64,000 nt of DNA from Manduca sexta (Eukaryota; Arthropoda; Insecta; Lepidoptera; Sphingidae): the NCBI RefSeq assembly GCF_014839805.1, contig NC_051124.1, forward strand, positions 7,626,001-7,690,000. The letters run 5' to 3'. This document shows positions 1 to 13,100 of the stretch, piece by piece. Every line of letters begins with the position of its first letter. The first letter of the stretch is position 1. The translations under genes and the position numbers were made by a program. Under the pieces are notes generated by a model. The model had not been told where the DNA came from. It made no database searches and worked only from the letters and a program-made list of their open reading frames with translations.

Positions 1-3000
1 AAAATCAATTATAAATAAACGGTACAACACAAAAGACCTACAGCGCTGTCCACACTTCCAAATAATAGGATCGTAAACAAGTAATCCTCTTACAACAGAA
101 AATAATTCAAGAACAAAACAACAATGTGGCAAAGTTATGTAAACAAAGCGACACACGACACACAACAATGGCACAAAAACAACAAAAATGGACGAACGTC
201 ACGGCCGTAACGCCAATCAGCAACACACAATGACCGAAAATATCAAAACATATTAGGAACGACATTGTCTTCGAAATTGGCATTCATTGTACGCGCCAAC
301 GGGGGCTCATAGATCCATTGTAATGAGTTATGGACTGCGAAGTATCACAGGACATTGGACATAATGAAGAAAACGGTAATTTTACGAGGCAGAAAAAATT
401 CTTTGTCACACTCGACCACACTGTAGGGATGACGTGCGTGGCTAATTCTCTAATTTTGGATTTGTAAAGTTATAATGTATTGGGCTTTGAATTTAATTTA
501 AGTGTCATTGTAAAAGTATTTTAATTTAAATAGATGAATATGAGTGCAGGGTATTTAGTTTTTTGGTGTTATAGCATAAATTTCATTTAAATAATATTCA
601 ATACACACATCACGACTTTTCGCCATGTGTGTTCCGTCTTATGATGTGATAGGGGCAAAACTATCGCCATATGGAGCACAAATTCCTGACTCCAAGCTGA
701 TACTACACAAAAACTTTATATACAATTTATTGTTCCATATTTTATGAATATTTTCCATGAACAGTAGAAATATCACAAATGCCTACTTCTTTAATTGTGG
801 GCGTCTAGTTCATTCTCTTCCTCTGGGTAGGTAATAGATAATAGAATGTCTGGTTATTTCTGCCACAAAGTAAGTGCGTAATGTATAAACACAGCTTTCA
901 ATTCGAATATTAATGAAACTAGTATAAAAAGGAGACAGGAAACATATTATCTGACGTCAAAGACTACAAGTACATAGCAGTATTATGCAGTATTTTATAA
1001 TTGAGAGCTATATGCGATTTTCGTTAATGTAGATGACGTCTAAAAAAAGGTTTTCCAAGAGTGATTCAACTAGGTGACTACAAGATTACATAGATAAATT
1101 CACTATAGTTAACACTGTCAAGTTGACGACAAATTTCAAAACAATCAATATTATGAATTAGGAGAAATTAAATAGTTTGTATGCCGACAAAACTGAAGGT
1201 ACAGTGGCGGGTCCACAAAAGAAGTTACGAAAAGAAGTCTCAGACTTGGAATTCCATGTTTAGAATAGTCAAGCATAAATCAATTAATTTTCTCGTCATT
1301 CAAAGAAATTAAAAAAAATAGCAATTCCAAGTACGTTTACAAAATTAGGTTATTTCCTTTGCAAAATAGAAAAGTTAATGGTTACTCAAACTCCACTGAT
1401 TGACTTTTACGACATAAAAATTCTAAACATTTTAAAAATAAGTTTATGCAGAATTATTCATTCTAACTAGACGAATTTGATTAATTTATTACCAAAATCA
1501 ATATCTTTCCAACTTTAAAGAGGTTTTTGGGAAAATTTGTCAAAGCTACTGCCATATCTAAAAGAAAATTATCTGTCCGATCGACTATAGTGCAAAAGCG
1601 GCCAGTCTAAAAATAATGCTTTAGCTCATCATTAGCCGAACGATCGCTTCGTGCTTTGTCTTTTTAGTCGGTGACGCAATTCATATGAGACCGAACAATA
1701 AAATACCAAACCGAAACATCGTAATTCCAACCCTATATATTCCAAACGAAAGTCGAATTTACATTGTTCTTAACGTAAGCTCGAAAGAATTGTCCGTTGA
1801 CAACAGAGACATCGATTCTGTTCTTTTTTTGAATATCGATTGTAAAGAGCATCGCGTTATGAGAACTTTCAAAGATGTAGGCATAGTCGCGGCTTAAATT
1901 CTTTCAACCTATTCAGCATTGAGCCTTTGTGTCAATGTACTTATATGGCTTGCTTTTAACAGTACTTATTTGGCAGTGGGAAGGATACAGGAAAGTACTT
2001 TTTAAGGACTGTTATACGTTTTTTATCAGTAATCGAGATATGCACTGTAAGACTATTTAAAATAAACAAGCTTACCAAAATTATTTTTTATGTTTATAAT
2101 TCATACGTCTGATGATATCCAATCTGTGTAATACATCGCTTATGCATTTTATTTCTAGATGAATTAGTAAATAGTTATATGTGTAACTGAACACATTTGA
2201 AACAGTTATTTTTACCTATAACATAGTATTTGAAATAGGCGTAGTAAAAATACAAAAATGCCTAATTAGACGTAGACATAATACTATGTCAAGTATTTAT
2301 TTCAGAATGCACTTTCGATTAAGGATTACTTTTGAGCCGAACACACCCTTAGTCATAACTGATTTTGTACAATAAAATATAATATTAGGAATGAAACTGA
2401 AGTCGAAATCATAAAAAGCATATTTTAATGGATTATGTATAAATTCTATATTATTTTCCTACAAGGTAACTACCGAACAGAGCGTAAACTGATTCATTTT
2501 TGATTTTCATTTATAATATTTTTGAACTACAAACGCTCTGTTTCCTATTATTTTATAGTAGATACGGACCCCCACTGATTGTTATGAGCTCATTAGTGCA
2601 AAGACGTTGAAAATACATCTGAATAAGAGTTACGATGACATTTACTGCTTTATTAAAATAGATTTCCGATTTGTGATTGAGATTCATCAATGAATAAACG
2701 TGTCGTAAATAAAAATCAATTTGTTGGATATTATGCAGAATCTCATTCAGAATCTATTGAGAATTAAATAAAGATAAACTTCTAGATTGAATATTTGAAA
2801 TCATTTTTTTAAAAATCTATAAAAAAAAATCGAGCACCTGACTGGAAGAGGTCACCAACATAATGCTTACAATTCAAGTATACTATCCAGTGATTTCTGT
2901 GTCTATTTAAATTTTTCTCCATACTGTTTTTTTTTTTTTTTTTTTTTTCTCGTTGCTACGCTGTGCATTCTTTTTGTCTATTTCAAATCTGAAAATTAAA

Positions 3001-3295
3001 TGCAATATAAAAGCAAATAAAACTTAAGTAACTCCTGATTCTTTTTAGTTTTCACAAGAAGTCTTTATCAGTACCGCATCGATTAAAACATCTATGGAAT
3101 TTGTATTTAAATTCACTGAATGATTAATAATGGCCGATCTGTAATCTGCCACTGAATTCCCGCATCCTTCACAGGTAGTCAAAATACCTCATTAAATCAT
3201 ACTTATGCTTTTTTTAATAACATCGGACTACCGAGCAATGCTAAAAATAGAAAAATGTGAAACAAACGATATTCGTTTCAAGATTAATGTTGACA
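1..3295. other. AT-rich stretch without a recognisable gene
   Basis: No frame shows protein-like composition together with splice signals. The longest open frame (70 codons at 1685-1897, plus) matches nothing I recognise. The stretch holds a degraded SINE at about 603-714 and a run of 22 T at 2927-2948. It may be intergenic or part of a long intron. Confidence 0.6.
603..714 (-). repeat. Degraded fragment of tRNA-derived SINE family B
   Basis: The block resembles the body of family B (better copies at 20396-20642 and 36000-36247). It keeps the segments that read, on this strand, as the ATCACG tail end, TTTTCGCCA and the TATCGCCATAT stretch. The tRNA-like head is missing, so this is a 5'-truncated old copy. 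Confidence 0.6.
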
Positions 3296-3535
3296 CTGCC
3301 ACGGTGGCGTAGTTGTATACGGCTGTAGAGCTGAGGTCTTGGGTTCGATCCCCGGGTCGGTCAATAATATTGGGTTTTCAGTTTTCTACTCAGTTTAGAG
3401 TTTGGTTCCGAAATGGCGATAGGCTTCCATCACATCATGGGACGGAATACGCAAGGCGGATAGAGAGTATACCAGTTGCGTCTCTGCTTACCCCTCCGGG
3501 GATAGAAATCAAGCGTATGTATGTGTGTGTAAAGT
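3296..3535 (+). repeat. tRNA-derived SINE, family B
   Basis: The head reads GGTGGCGTAGTTGTA (A-box-like) followed by GGGTTCGATCCC (B box), the internal RNA polymerase III promoter of a tRNA-derived SINE. The body continues with the family B segments (ATTGGGTTTTC, AATGGCGATAGGC, CCCCTCCGGGGAT) and ends in a GTATGT-rich tail. The open frame across it (3313-3537) is only a by-product of the repeat. Confidence 0.8.
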
Positions 3536-3540
3536 AATTC

Positions 3541-5445
3541 GTGAAAGTAAGTATTTTTGGACATTTCAATTTATTTACCATTAAATATTATGTGGTTATG
3601 TAGGCATACCTGAAAAAAAACATATTTCATCATTGTATACTATTAAATACATACATACATAGGGTATACTATACAAACCTTTATTGATAAAGGATAATTG
3701 AAGAATTCTGTAGGAATAAGCATCATGGGGTAAGAAAAGATATAGGTGATTGTACAATCAAAATACATTTAAAGATTTTCAATAGGTACACTGAACTTTA
3801 ATCAACTCAATATGACACATAGGAAAAATTCCAGCAAAAATATTTCGTAACCAAAAACAATTCAATATTTTCCTTTTAAAGTGTAATTTTAACTGGGCCG
3901 TGTTTCGATGAAAACAAAAACAAAACCGAGTGTCTCCGGGCCGCCGAATAAATGCGTATTACAATGCATCGGTATAATAAATAATTCAATTTCGCAACTC
4001 AGAGATTAAATTACGAATTTCGTCCATTCCGTATGCGACAATAAAAATGCAAATCCGGCAACAATTTTATAATTTACGACCATGGACATCTGACTGTAGG
4101 TTATTATTGATTCTTTAATTTAAGTGATCATTGATGCTTATGATTAGCCAAATCAAATAAACCAAAGTAATTTACAATTTCATGGCCGTTAAATATGATA
4201 GAAATTGCAGTCTTTGCTGTTTTGTTACCCATAAAAAACATAAAAAATTCACGTCGAATTGACTCCTCCTTTTTTGAAGTCGGTTAAAAATGGGACAGTA
4301 AAGGCGCCACTCCGCGGCGGTTTTTTGAGCAAATGATAAGTACTATCCACAACATTTAATTAATAGATTATATATTTATTCAATTAATAAGCATATTCGA
4401 CTGATTTCCTTGAACTTTAGAATATATACATTATACAGTGATGGTAACCGATCTAATTCGATCTAAGCTGGCTTCATAGATATTCAAAGAATCTACCGAC
4501 GTTAGATTATAATGAACCGTATTACATACTCAGGTAAGTTCTTTTCCACTTTTTCATATGATTTGTTATAGCTGGAATCTTGAATCTTGGAGCTCCCAAA
4601 ATCATAGGTACCTACTTCGAATGAACCTCCCAGAAGCATTCGAATGTCTTGCAAATATAAACAGGCGAAGAAAATATATTCAAATCTTAATATATTCACA
4701 TATTAAAAAACTTACCCTCAGACTACTTAAATACTTTATAAAACCTCTTTAACACCCCAAAACATGCCAAAAATAAAAAGGGCCGAGTTATTTACGGTAT
4801 TACTCAAAGCATAAACATTATGGGCGTAAACAATGATATGCCCGCGACCTTATATTTCTCGCAAATTATACCATTAATGATTTTTCTTATTAACAAGGTC
4901 CATTTACGTTTTAAAAACACCATTATCGTCAACACCTTAGGAACTACTTTATAATAATGTTATAATTGAATAATAAAAACCTTTTAACGTCTTTATGATG
5001 CTTCATTGACCTTCCTAAACATCTTTCGTTTCTAAATAAGTATTATATAAGAAATTCTACGAGATCGACGATGAATACCTAATGCTTAGGGAGGACTGAT
5101 GTTTGTTTAGGACATTTTTCAGTCCCAATTTTACTATGTTTAATCTGCAATGACTATGGTTAGAATGACACGCAAAAAAAATCCATTTACCAATTTTTTT
5201 TTCACTTTCATTTATTTATCGGATATAATATTATTATGTTACGTAGTAAATGGCAAGTTAAAAGTATTAGAGTTTGACTAATGTCTGATTGTTTGTTCGC
5301 CACAAATAATATTGCCTTACATACATTTTTTAAGTAAAAACAAAACGTTGGCTATATGTTTATCAAACATTTGTATGAACTTATTTGCATATATGACTTG
5401 GTATTATTGTTTCATGAAGTTCGAAACACTGTGCAAGAACTTGTA
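3541..5445. other. AT-rich stretch, nothing recognised
   Basis: Only short overlapping frames occur on both strands, with no coding signature. No RNA gene was seen. Confidence 0.6.
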
Positions 5446-5654
5446 CAGTCAGCCGTAAAAGTAGCTGCACGAATGCATAACTTCAAAATGCTTTTATACA
5501 TCAACTTCAATCGAAATATTCGTTTTTCTTTGTTTTAAATAAAGTAAACCCTTTAAAGTTTATTATAGTGAAGAAAAACGATTTTGATACGGACACAATA
5601 GTTTAAAGGCGAATTGAAATTTAGAATTTGTCCAGCTACTTTCGTGGCCGACTG
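5446..5654. mobile_element. Tc1/mariner-type MITE (copy 1)
   Basis: The element is bounded by TA dinucleotides. Its ends are CAGTCAGCC..AAAAGTAGCTG on the left and CAGCTACTTTCGTGGCCGACTG on the right, read on the top strand, which makes an inverted repeat of about 22 bases. A second, diverged copy with the same ends lies at 16912-17084. At about 0.2 kb with no coding capacity it is a non-autonomous element. TA target sites and CAGT termini fit the Tc1/mariner superfamily; the superfamily assignment is inference. Confidence 0.75.
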
Positions 5655-6575
5655 TACACAGACTGTAATAATGTATGACGTTACTGGTCTCAGGGACTTC
5701 GTGACCAGTCAGACGATTGTGATTTACATATTATTACCACTCCATACACACCGGTCATCACGGAATCTATTTCGAGCGAAGAAGACACGTGTTCAGCCAA
5801 ATTAAATCTCATAGCTCTGTCACACAAGCAATTAACAACGTATTAATGGCCATCCGTGTTTGCCTACACAAATCATTATCAAAATGGCATCAAACATATT
5901 TAATATTGATTTTTTTATATCTTATTTCCTTCCTTATCATTTTATTGTCCAGATGTTTCTATAGCAGAGCGCACGGCCACGCCAAAAAATCAATTTACAT
6001 GTTATTAAACGAATGTATTATGCAGATTTTGTCGATTTTATTCATCGAATATCGATAAATCTCCACGGGCGAGACAAATAAGTCATAACATTGTGAGATC
6101 GGGTAAGGACAAGGCCAGATTAGCTCTTTTTTATCGATACAAGAATCAACAAGTTTGTTCATAAAAAAAAGATTTTATTCTCTAGCATAATACATAATTA
6201 CAACAGGTTTTGGTTTAGTGACAACGTTATGTAGTATATGGCCAGACAGCACGTCTCACGTTATACAAAACGTGTGCTGAATTCACTAAAACCTCATGCC
6301 GACTTCAATTGACATTTTAAAATAACTTGTTTAGATAAAACGTAAGAAACGTACAATGCGTTCTGAATTTACATTATTAATTCAGTGTTGTACAAATAAG
6401 GGAGACGTATGTTAATATGGTGGAATTAAATAATCGTTAATAATTTCTGAGTCTGAAAAAGGTCGTTGTTTTAGCCTTGACTCAATATTCTATCGTATAA
6501 ATTGTGTATATTATCATGATTACATTTAACTTTTTTTATTCAAAATTTATTCTACCGTATAATCTTTTAAAAAAA

Positions 6576-6895
6576 GCGGCGACAGCCTAGTTGGTCGTGG
6601 AACGGACTGCCGAGACGAATGTGTGCAGGTTCAAATCCCAAGGGCACACACCTTTGACTTTTCTAAAAAAATATGTGTGTATTCTTTCTGAATTATCGCT
6701 TGCTTTAACGGTGAAGGAAAACATCGTGAGGAAACCTGCATACCTGAGAAATTCTCTATAGAAATTTTCGAGAGTGTGTGAAGTCTACCAACCCGCACTA
6801 GGCCAGCGTGGTGGACTAAGACCTAATCCCTCTCAGTAGTAGAGGAGGCCCGTGCCCAACAGTGGGACAGGATATAATACAGGGCTGATATTATA
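6576..6895 (+). repeat. tRNA-derived SINE, family A, near full length
   Basis: It begins GCGGCGACAGCCTAGTTGG (A box) with GGTTCAAATCC (B box) about 40 bases on. Then follow the conserved body (TTTAACGGTGAAGGAAAAC, CATCGTGAGGAAACCTGC, AGTAGTAGAGGAGGCCCG) and the end TATAATACAGGGCTGATATT. It is the best reference copy of the family in this window, about 320 bp. Other copies lie at 26095, 26727, 34362, 43733 and 59329, with fragments at 15490 and 50555. Confidence 0.85.
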
Positions 6896-9404
6896 TATAA
6901 TCTTCTATAAGTAGCTTAATATATCATTCGATGATTAATTAAATAGACCCAAAAGAGCCTTAATAATTATTTAGTAGTTATTGTCATGACGGCAAACCAA
7001 GCGATAGGATATACTCCCAAAGCCAACAACGTAATCCTAGACGTAGCATACTATTACAATATCTTTTTCAGACAACCACCTCCACAAGGAGACCATAACA
7101 CTTATAATTTCAAGCAAAAATATAACAATTGCACAATACAGGCCGGCAAGTAATAGTTTTAAAAAGCGTAAAACACCCATCAACGGTCAACCAGTACGAC
7201 ACCGCGCTAAGTCGGCGAATCTTTGTACTTACACGAAACTATAGGAATTATTGGTATTGTTGAAGCATTACTCTTGCATTTCTTTAAGCCATCGGCGTGT
7301 GGAGATGAATGGGTTAGCCCTATACATGTTAGCGGTACAATAGGCCGCTGTCTTATTATTACGAGCGGCGGTCTTTATGCGCAGACGTCACACGATAAAG
7401 CAGGGTATAAATAAGCACATGTCATGTGAGACAGCGTGCCAACCCTCGAATGTACTCTCGTAGAACGGAAATATATTATTTATTTCTGTAGGGAGACTCA
7501 GGAGGAGATATCCTGGATTTGGAACCTGGTATTTCGTTGTAAGTGTTCGAAATGACATTGTTTATTTCCTCTAGTAATACCATTATAGAATGAAAATCTT
7601 TTATGACGGAAATAGAAATTCAATCGTTTAATTTTTAACTTTTCACTTCTGTTGTAGGTAAGCTATTAAACCCTGGACACATTGAAGACGTAAAGTGCTC
7701 TCTCTAACTTAACAAGTTGTTAATTAGGCTCGAAACAAAGCAAAAATATCAAAAATAATAAAACTTGTCTTCAGCCATAAACACTATCGGCTTTCCGCAC
7801 TGATTCCAAGAAACAGTTGATTTTGTTCACTTTTTGGCGATGTCTTATTTGTCTGTATGCACGCACTCAACAGGAAGCGTCGGCTTCAAATAAAGACTTC
7901 CTTTGTTCAATTATGGTAAAAATACACATCTGTATGGTCGGAAAAATAGACCGTTTCCGTAGAAACCTTCAAACATTAGTCTAGGAACAATAGAAAGAAA
8001 AAATTCCATGTGAGTTTCAGTGATACAAAAACAATCAATCTTTTAATGAAAAATAAAGACAAATATGACCTTAGATACCTTCTAGAAATTACTAAGATTT
8101 TAATATTAATAATCATAATTAATATTGTTTGTTATGTCTGCATCTTTTGCGTATTTTTCTTTAATATTTACTTCTTGATTTTCACATCTGCTTTCTCGGT
8201 TTGATTCTTAAGCTCCATTATTTCTTCATGTTTATTGTCTCCACTTTTTTTTTCTTTCCAATGACCATAAAATCTTTTAGTCTGTAGCCTAAAATTACAC
8301 TATTATTACCCAAAGAAACCAACTCATCGCTGGCTTACTGGTCATTACGCCTGATAACAAACGATAGCAACATCACCCAGAACCTTGCATTACTGTTGCG
8401 TATTGCACTGCCGTCTTACCGAAGATGTTAAGTCTCGTTATTCTAATTACTGGCCATTATTGGGTTTTAGCCCCTATTTCATTAGGTTTAAGGACTGTTC
8501 AAATATAGGATGAACAAATACTGCTGTCATATAGGCTTCCTATATTACTACCGGTACTACATTAATAACGATTGTCACGATTCATTTGCTTTCACAGTGA
8601 ATCATGACCGATAAGCTATACAAGTTAAAAATATTCCTGAATCACCTTTCATCACAAGATCGCTTGAGTTTCTAATAAATACTAAAGGCCCCTAAACGAG
8701 CCCCAATCGCTTACTATTAACATTATTATTATGTATTGACATAATGACATTTATTACCGAATACTCCGTGCTTGGACCTCAAGAATGATCGGCTCATCGT
8801 GTCGGATTACACTGATGTGTTGTTACGGACCCTAAAGTATCTCTTTACGTCTTAATGTCTTCTGAGTCATTATTGCCTCGCGCTTTACAATGTGTGAAGA
8901 ACAAACAACTTGGTTTAGTTTTATTTCTATTGGAAAAAGATGAACTTGTATTTAAAATTTTGCTTTTAAATTTTATATTGTTTCCCGCTGTACAACAACA
9001 CAGATCACGTTTGCAAAATTTGTACGAATACATTTTGTTTTTAAATGATTAATCCATCTACCTTGTATAAAAACAAATTGCTGCTTAATGAAGCATATGT
9101 TCTATTATAAGTCATCAATAAAGAAAATGGGCCTGATGGTAAGTAATAATTGTTACCTATGAATGTACAACATATAAAATACCAGAGAAATAATATTACG
9201 AAAATTTTATGGAAAACAAAGAGACGTTTAGAAATAGTACAAGATAGGCAAATGTCCATAGCCCACATGGTAATCTCATCACGTTCCGCAACACTTTAGT
9301 CGAATCACTTAAAAACCTAAAAGAATTAACTTACAAATAAACCAGTGTAAGACAAGCCGATGTTCAGCCGGCACTAAATTTGGATTAAAGAGGATAGTAC
9401 TTAC
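6896..9404. other. Stretch with one promoter-like site but no gene model
   Basis: A TATA promoter-like site (see 7380-7440) is followed by a possible small exon at 7492-7538, flanked by TTTCTGTAG and GTAAGTG. Its frames are open, but it is too short to trust. A tail common in lepidopteran repeats (GCCTGATGGTAAG) lies near 9130. Nothing else is supportable. Confidence 0.45.
7380..7440 (+). promoter_or_regulatory. TATA promoter-like site
   Basis: TATAAATA stands at 7406-7413 in a locally GC-richer stretch. A GACGTCA (CRE-like) motif lies just upstream at 7384-7390 and an overlapping CATGTCATGTG (E-box-like) motif just downstream. Spacing would put a start near 7435. No confident coding exon follows, so this may be chance or the promoter of a gene whose exons I cannot identify. 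Confidence 0.3.
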
Positions 9405-9498
9405 CCACTGACGGCAGTGGTTCCGAGGGCCGCGAGATGTTCCCACGGCAAAACGCCCGCGGCACTGCGGGCTGAAACGAGACGGCCGATTACCCGCT
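9405..9498 (-). CDS. Candidate internal exon, gene unknown
   Basis: A GC-rich, CpG-rich block in AT-rich DNA. On the minus strand it is preceded by a pyrimidine-rich GTTTGGTTTCAG acceptor and followed by a strong GTAAGT donor. One frame runs open through it and reads RVIGRLVSARSAAGVLPWEH then LAALGTTAVSG, which looks protein-like. It would enter with one base from the previous exon and leave with two. A second frame is also open, and I do not recognise either product. No partner exon was found nearby, so the gene would have to have long introns. Confidence 0.3.
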
Positions 9499-9990
9499 CT
9501 GAAACCAAACGTTGAGATGACAATTTGTAGATTAGATCGATGTAAACGCTTTTGAAACTCATTTGGGTGTTTTGGCGTGGATTTGTCTGTGATGTTTAAA
9601 TTATAACCAACTAAATTTAATGTTATTTGAGCGAGATAAGACTATGCTAGTTGCAACCGCTAAAGATTAGTCGAAGTACATTAATATATAAGGTACTGGC
9701 GCAATTTTAAAGCCACCCACTGTCCGAATTTGCTTACATTACCAACACTTTACCTTTCACTGCTTACAGATCGCATGTTACTTAGGTACGGGCCCCTGCA
9801 GTGATCCCTTGAGAAGTAATAAACACCTTACATCTGACACAACATGTGGACTACGTGTGTAAATCGTAACATTTAATCGCGTGCCGAACGAACCACGCAC
9901 AGAGGCTGTCCGCGAGTATCAACGCGGTTGGATATCTCACGCTTTAAATATTTTATTGCTTGACGCTGTATCTGGCTTCATATTTTCTAA

Positions 9991-10146
9991 ATGAATAATG
10001 AACTTTATTACGACGATATAAAGGCTTTCTTTCACCAACGAAAACGTCTGAAAATTGCAGAATTAATTCAGAATTATGCTACTGAAGATGTTGGTTTTGT
10101 ACACGATCCGCGAGAGCGGAATGTGTTGATATCTCAACAAAAATAA
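9991..10146 (+). CDS. Small unrecognised ORF (51 codons)
   Basis: ATG at 9991 opens a frame that ends at TAA 10144-10146. The product starts MNNELYYDDIKAFFHQRKR and is rich in charged residues. It has no membrane segment, signal peptide or known motif. Codon choice and composition look less random than the surrounding DNA, but length alone allows chance. It could be a small gene, a decayed exon or noise. Confidence 0.2.
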   Translation: MNNELYYDDIKAFFHQRKRLKIAELIQNYATEDVGFVHDPRERNVLISQQK

Positions 10147-13100
10147 CCGACAGAGTGTGCAAATTCTGAGCGAAACGTTAAAAAACTTTAATGCAATAAT
10201 CGTCCTTCGTTCCTAAGTGACCACAAACTACGAAATGCTGAAACAATAAAATAAAAGGCAACATATTTTCACACTATCCTAGATGTCAAACTAACGACCC
10301 TACATCCGGATCACAGATAACATCAGTAGAAGCTGAAGACCGCCCAAACGTCCACACACGTTTACCTACTCATTCACATCTCATCATTACAACTCAACTA
10401 ATAGCGGCCGATTCATTAAACTAGACGGTGAATGGTGAAAACCGAACGAGCTTGACAACGGTTCTTATAATTATCGTCGCATCTTCTTCCCGGCAAAATT
10501 ATATTTACCGTTCCAAAACATCCTCAAACAGATTATGGTAAAGGAGATTTTATTTTAAAGCCAGAAAACTAAGGTTTGTACGTCTATACAAATACCCGTC
10601 ACGGTTATTCTGGCGGGATGTTAAAAAAAGAAAGCCATGATCGCCTTGTGAGGCCTAATTAAGATATGTATCGTGGAGGCCAACCCACCCCTGTTTCAAA
10701 CACTATTGTCCCTCATACTTTAATCTAAACGACTGAATGGACCCGGCCATGGGATTGTGTTCTTTATTTACATGAATATTATCCGATTTATATTACATAG
10801 CGATCGTGAGATGGCAGGTGGATAGCCCGAAATCATGTAAAAGGAAGAGTCATTTGATCCAATTGATACATAATGTAAATGAGGTAACAATATAAAGATG
10901 GAGTTATGTGTACGTAATAGATTTATGTGGTGTCAATTATAACTTTACATTCAAAGTAAATTAACCTAAACATATTACAATAAAACGGGATTTGTGTTTT
11001 GAAGAAAATAATATTGAATTAAATTTAGATTTGATTATTAACATTTTAGAATATTAAGTAATTCAAGAAGTTAAATTTGTAATTATTAATCATACACATA
11101 ATTAAAATGCATTTTCAAAGACATTCCACTAATTCTACATAATAGTACCATAATTAATTAAACTAAACAATAAATAAGAGTTGCGTAGAAGACGTAATCT
11201 ACAGCTCCATTGTAAACATTACAAAAGCAAACCATTTAGAGATATAGAGGTACAATTATTTCTTTTACCTTAATAAATATTAAAATACGCGTGGGGGGAG
11301 CATTGCAGGCCGCTTTGATTGATAGAGATGGGCGGACAAATTATTTTTATGGGAATATTAATTTTATGATTGTAAATTGAAAAATAAAACTTATTCGCAG
11401 TAACGGCGCGTGGGAGACTCACACTGCGGTGTTGTTTGGAAAGTTTTGGATAAGTGAAAGTGTGCATGGTGCATATTTATTTGGAGCTCTGGAATAGATG
11501 TTTAAGATCAATATTTTTGTCTCAATATGGCTACTGGATACTGGAAATTAGAAGTCAGGTTTCTCTTATATTAGCTGTTTATGTTTAACGCGCATTTTCG
11601 TAAAATAGCTCATCTAGGTTATGCTTAAAATATCGAGAAATTAATTAAGAATAGTTCACCTACAGCTAAAACATCATCCAATACCTCAGTTAATTTTCAA
11701 TCAACTTTCAATATTTTTGTAACTGGAACACAATAATGCCGCGCAACTGTATAAATTACCTTATTACTCCCACAAGCTCGTGAATATGTGTTTATTAAAG
11801 CACGCAACATTGCTTTTATTATAGGCGTGTGCCGGATCGACTTCGTAAACACCACATTTGCATCCCGACCGAAGCCCGCCGCAGAAACCTCAATTGATCG
11901 CTAAAAAAAATCATGATACCTACCTACCTATAAGACTCAACTCCCCATAGCTTACTCAAGTGCGTAAGAAACGAAACCAAAACTGCATCTTATTTCGTCG
12001 GAATAGAATGTAATTTTGTACCATTAAAGTCCATATCATAAGTTGTTATAAGCATCGAAGATTCCAATACAATAATACGTGCACTGGGCCGGCGCGCGCG
12101 CACTCTGATCTGACCACTACTGTTCATTTCCCACGGGCTGCGTACTCGTCGGTCCCTGTCGTTCTGTATAACTTTGTCTCGCTCTCTCCTGATGGACTGC
12201 CGCTCTTTCGTTAAACGAAGCACACCCACACACGCCGTCGGTATTTCAGATTGTTCCGAGGTGGATACCAACATACATTACGTCAGCCCACAGGTTAGCT
12301 GCTAGAGGTTTCAAATCGATGTTGCCCTATGCTTGAGCCTCAGTAAGAACATGATAAGTAAACTGCGTTTAGCTTTTAAATGCTCATAAATAGAAGCCAT
12401 TCAAGATACTAAAACGTTTTGATAGACCAATCTGGGATTTCCAGTAATCATATCGCTTAAACGTGGCAAAAAAATATATTGAATGAAATTATTCAATTAG
12501 TTCCTCAATCCTAATCAATTAAAGAACATTTCTAAGAAGTTTTATTGATAAAACGTAATCTTTCTAACATGAGAATGACGATACAACACCGCTTGGAAAC
12601 TAAAGATATCTAGTAACATCTAGATAATTATCTACAATTTTAAGAAATTGCACTTAATAGAACACAACATTCCAATTATTTTGCAAATGGATGTTTCGAA
12701 GTAATTCCGCGAATACGTAAAGTGCACCGAGCAGTTTCGATCGCGTATCTAAACGTGCAAATTAGATAACCTAAAAAAATTACACAACCGGCTAACCCTT
12801 AATCTTTCTGTCAGATAGCAAATCTTGATCTAAATTCCAGAAATCTTTTAAATTGCTTATATATTTACACATTTAAAATATCGGAAAGAATTTCCCATCT
12901 ATCAGATACCGTTTATAAAGATTGTTCTTAACTTGTTCCATCCATTGCCTATTAAATCAAAACTCAAAAATAGACGTGTTATCGAAAACCAGCAATGTAT
13001 ACATAATATTTAGAACAAATTATGTGCATGATTAGAAATCAGTATGCTTGGGTACTAGGTACTCTAATTCCGCGCTGTCTTGAGAGCGTGCACATCGCGT

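Noticed and set aside
7492..7538. GDSGGD residues in one frame, reminiscent of serine protease active sites
   Set aside because: The usual proline after GDSGG is missing, the block is 47 bases long and no catalytic His or Asp exon was seen.
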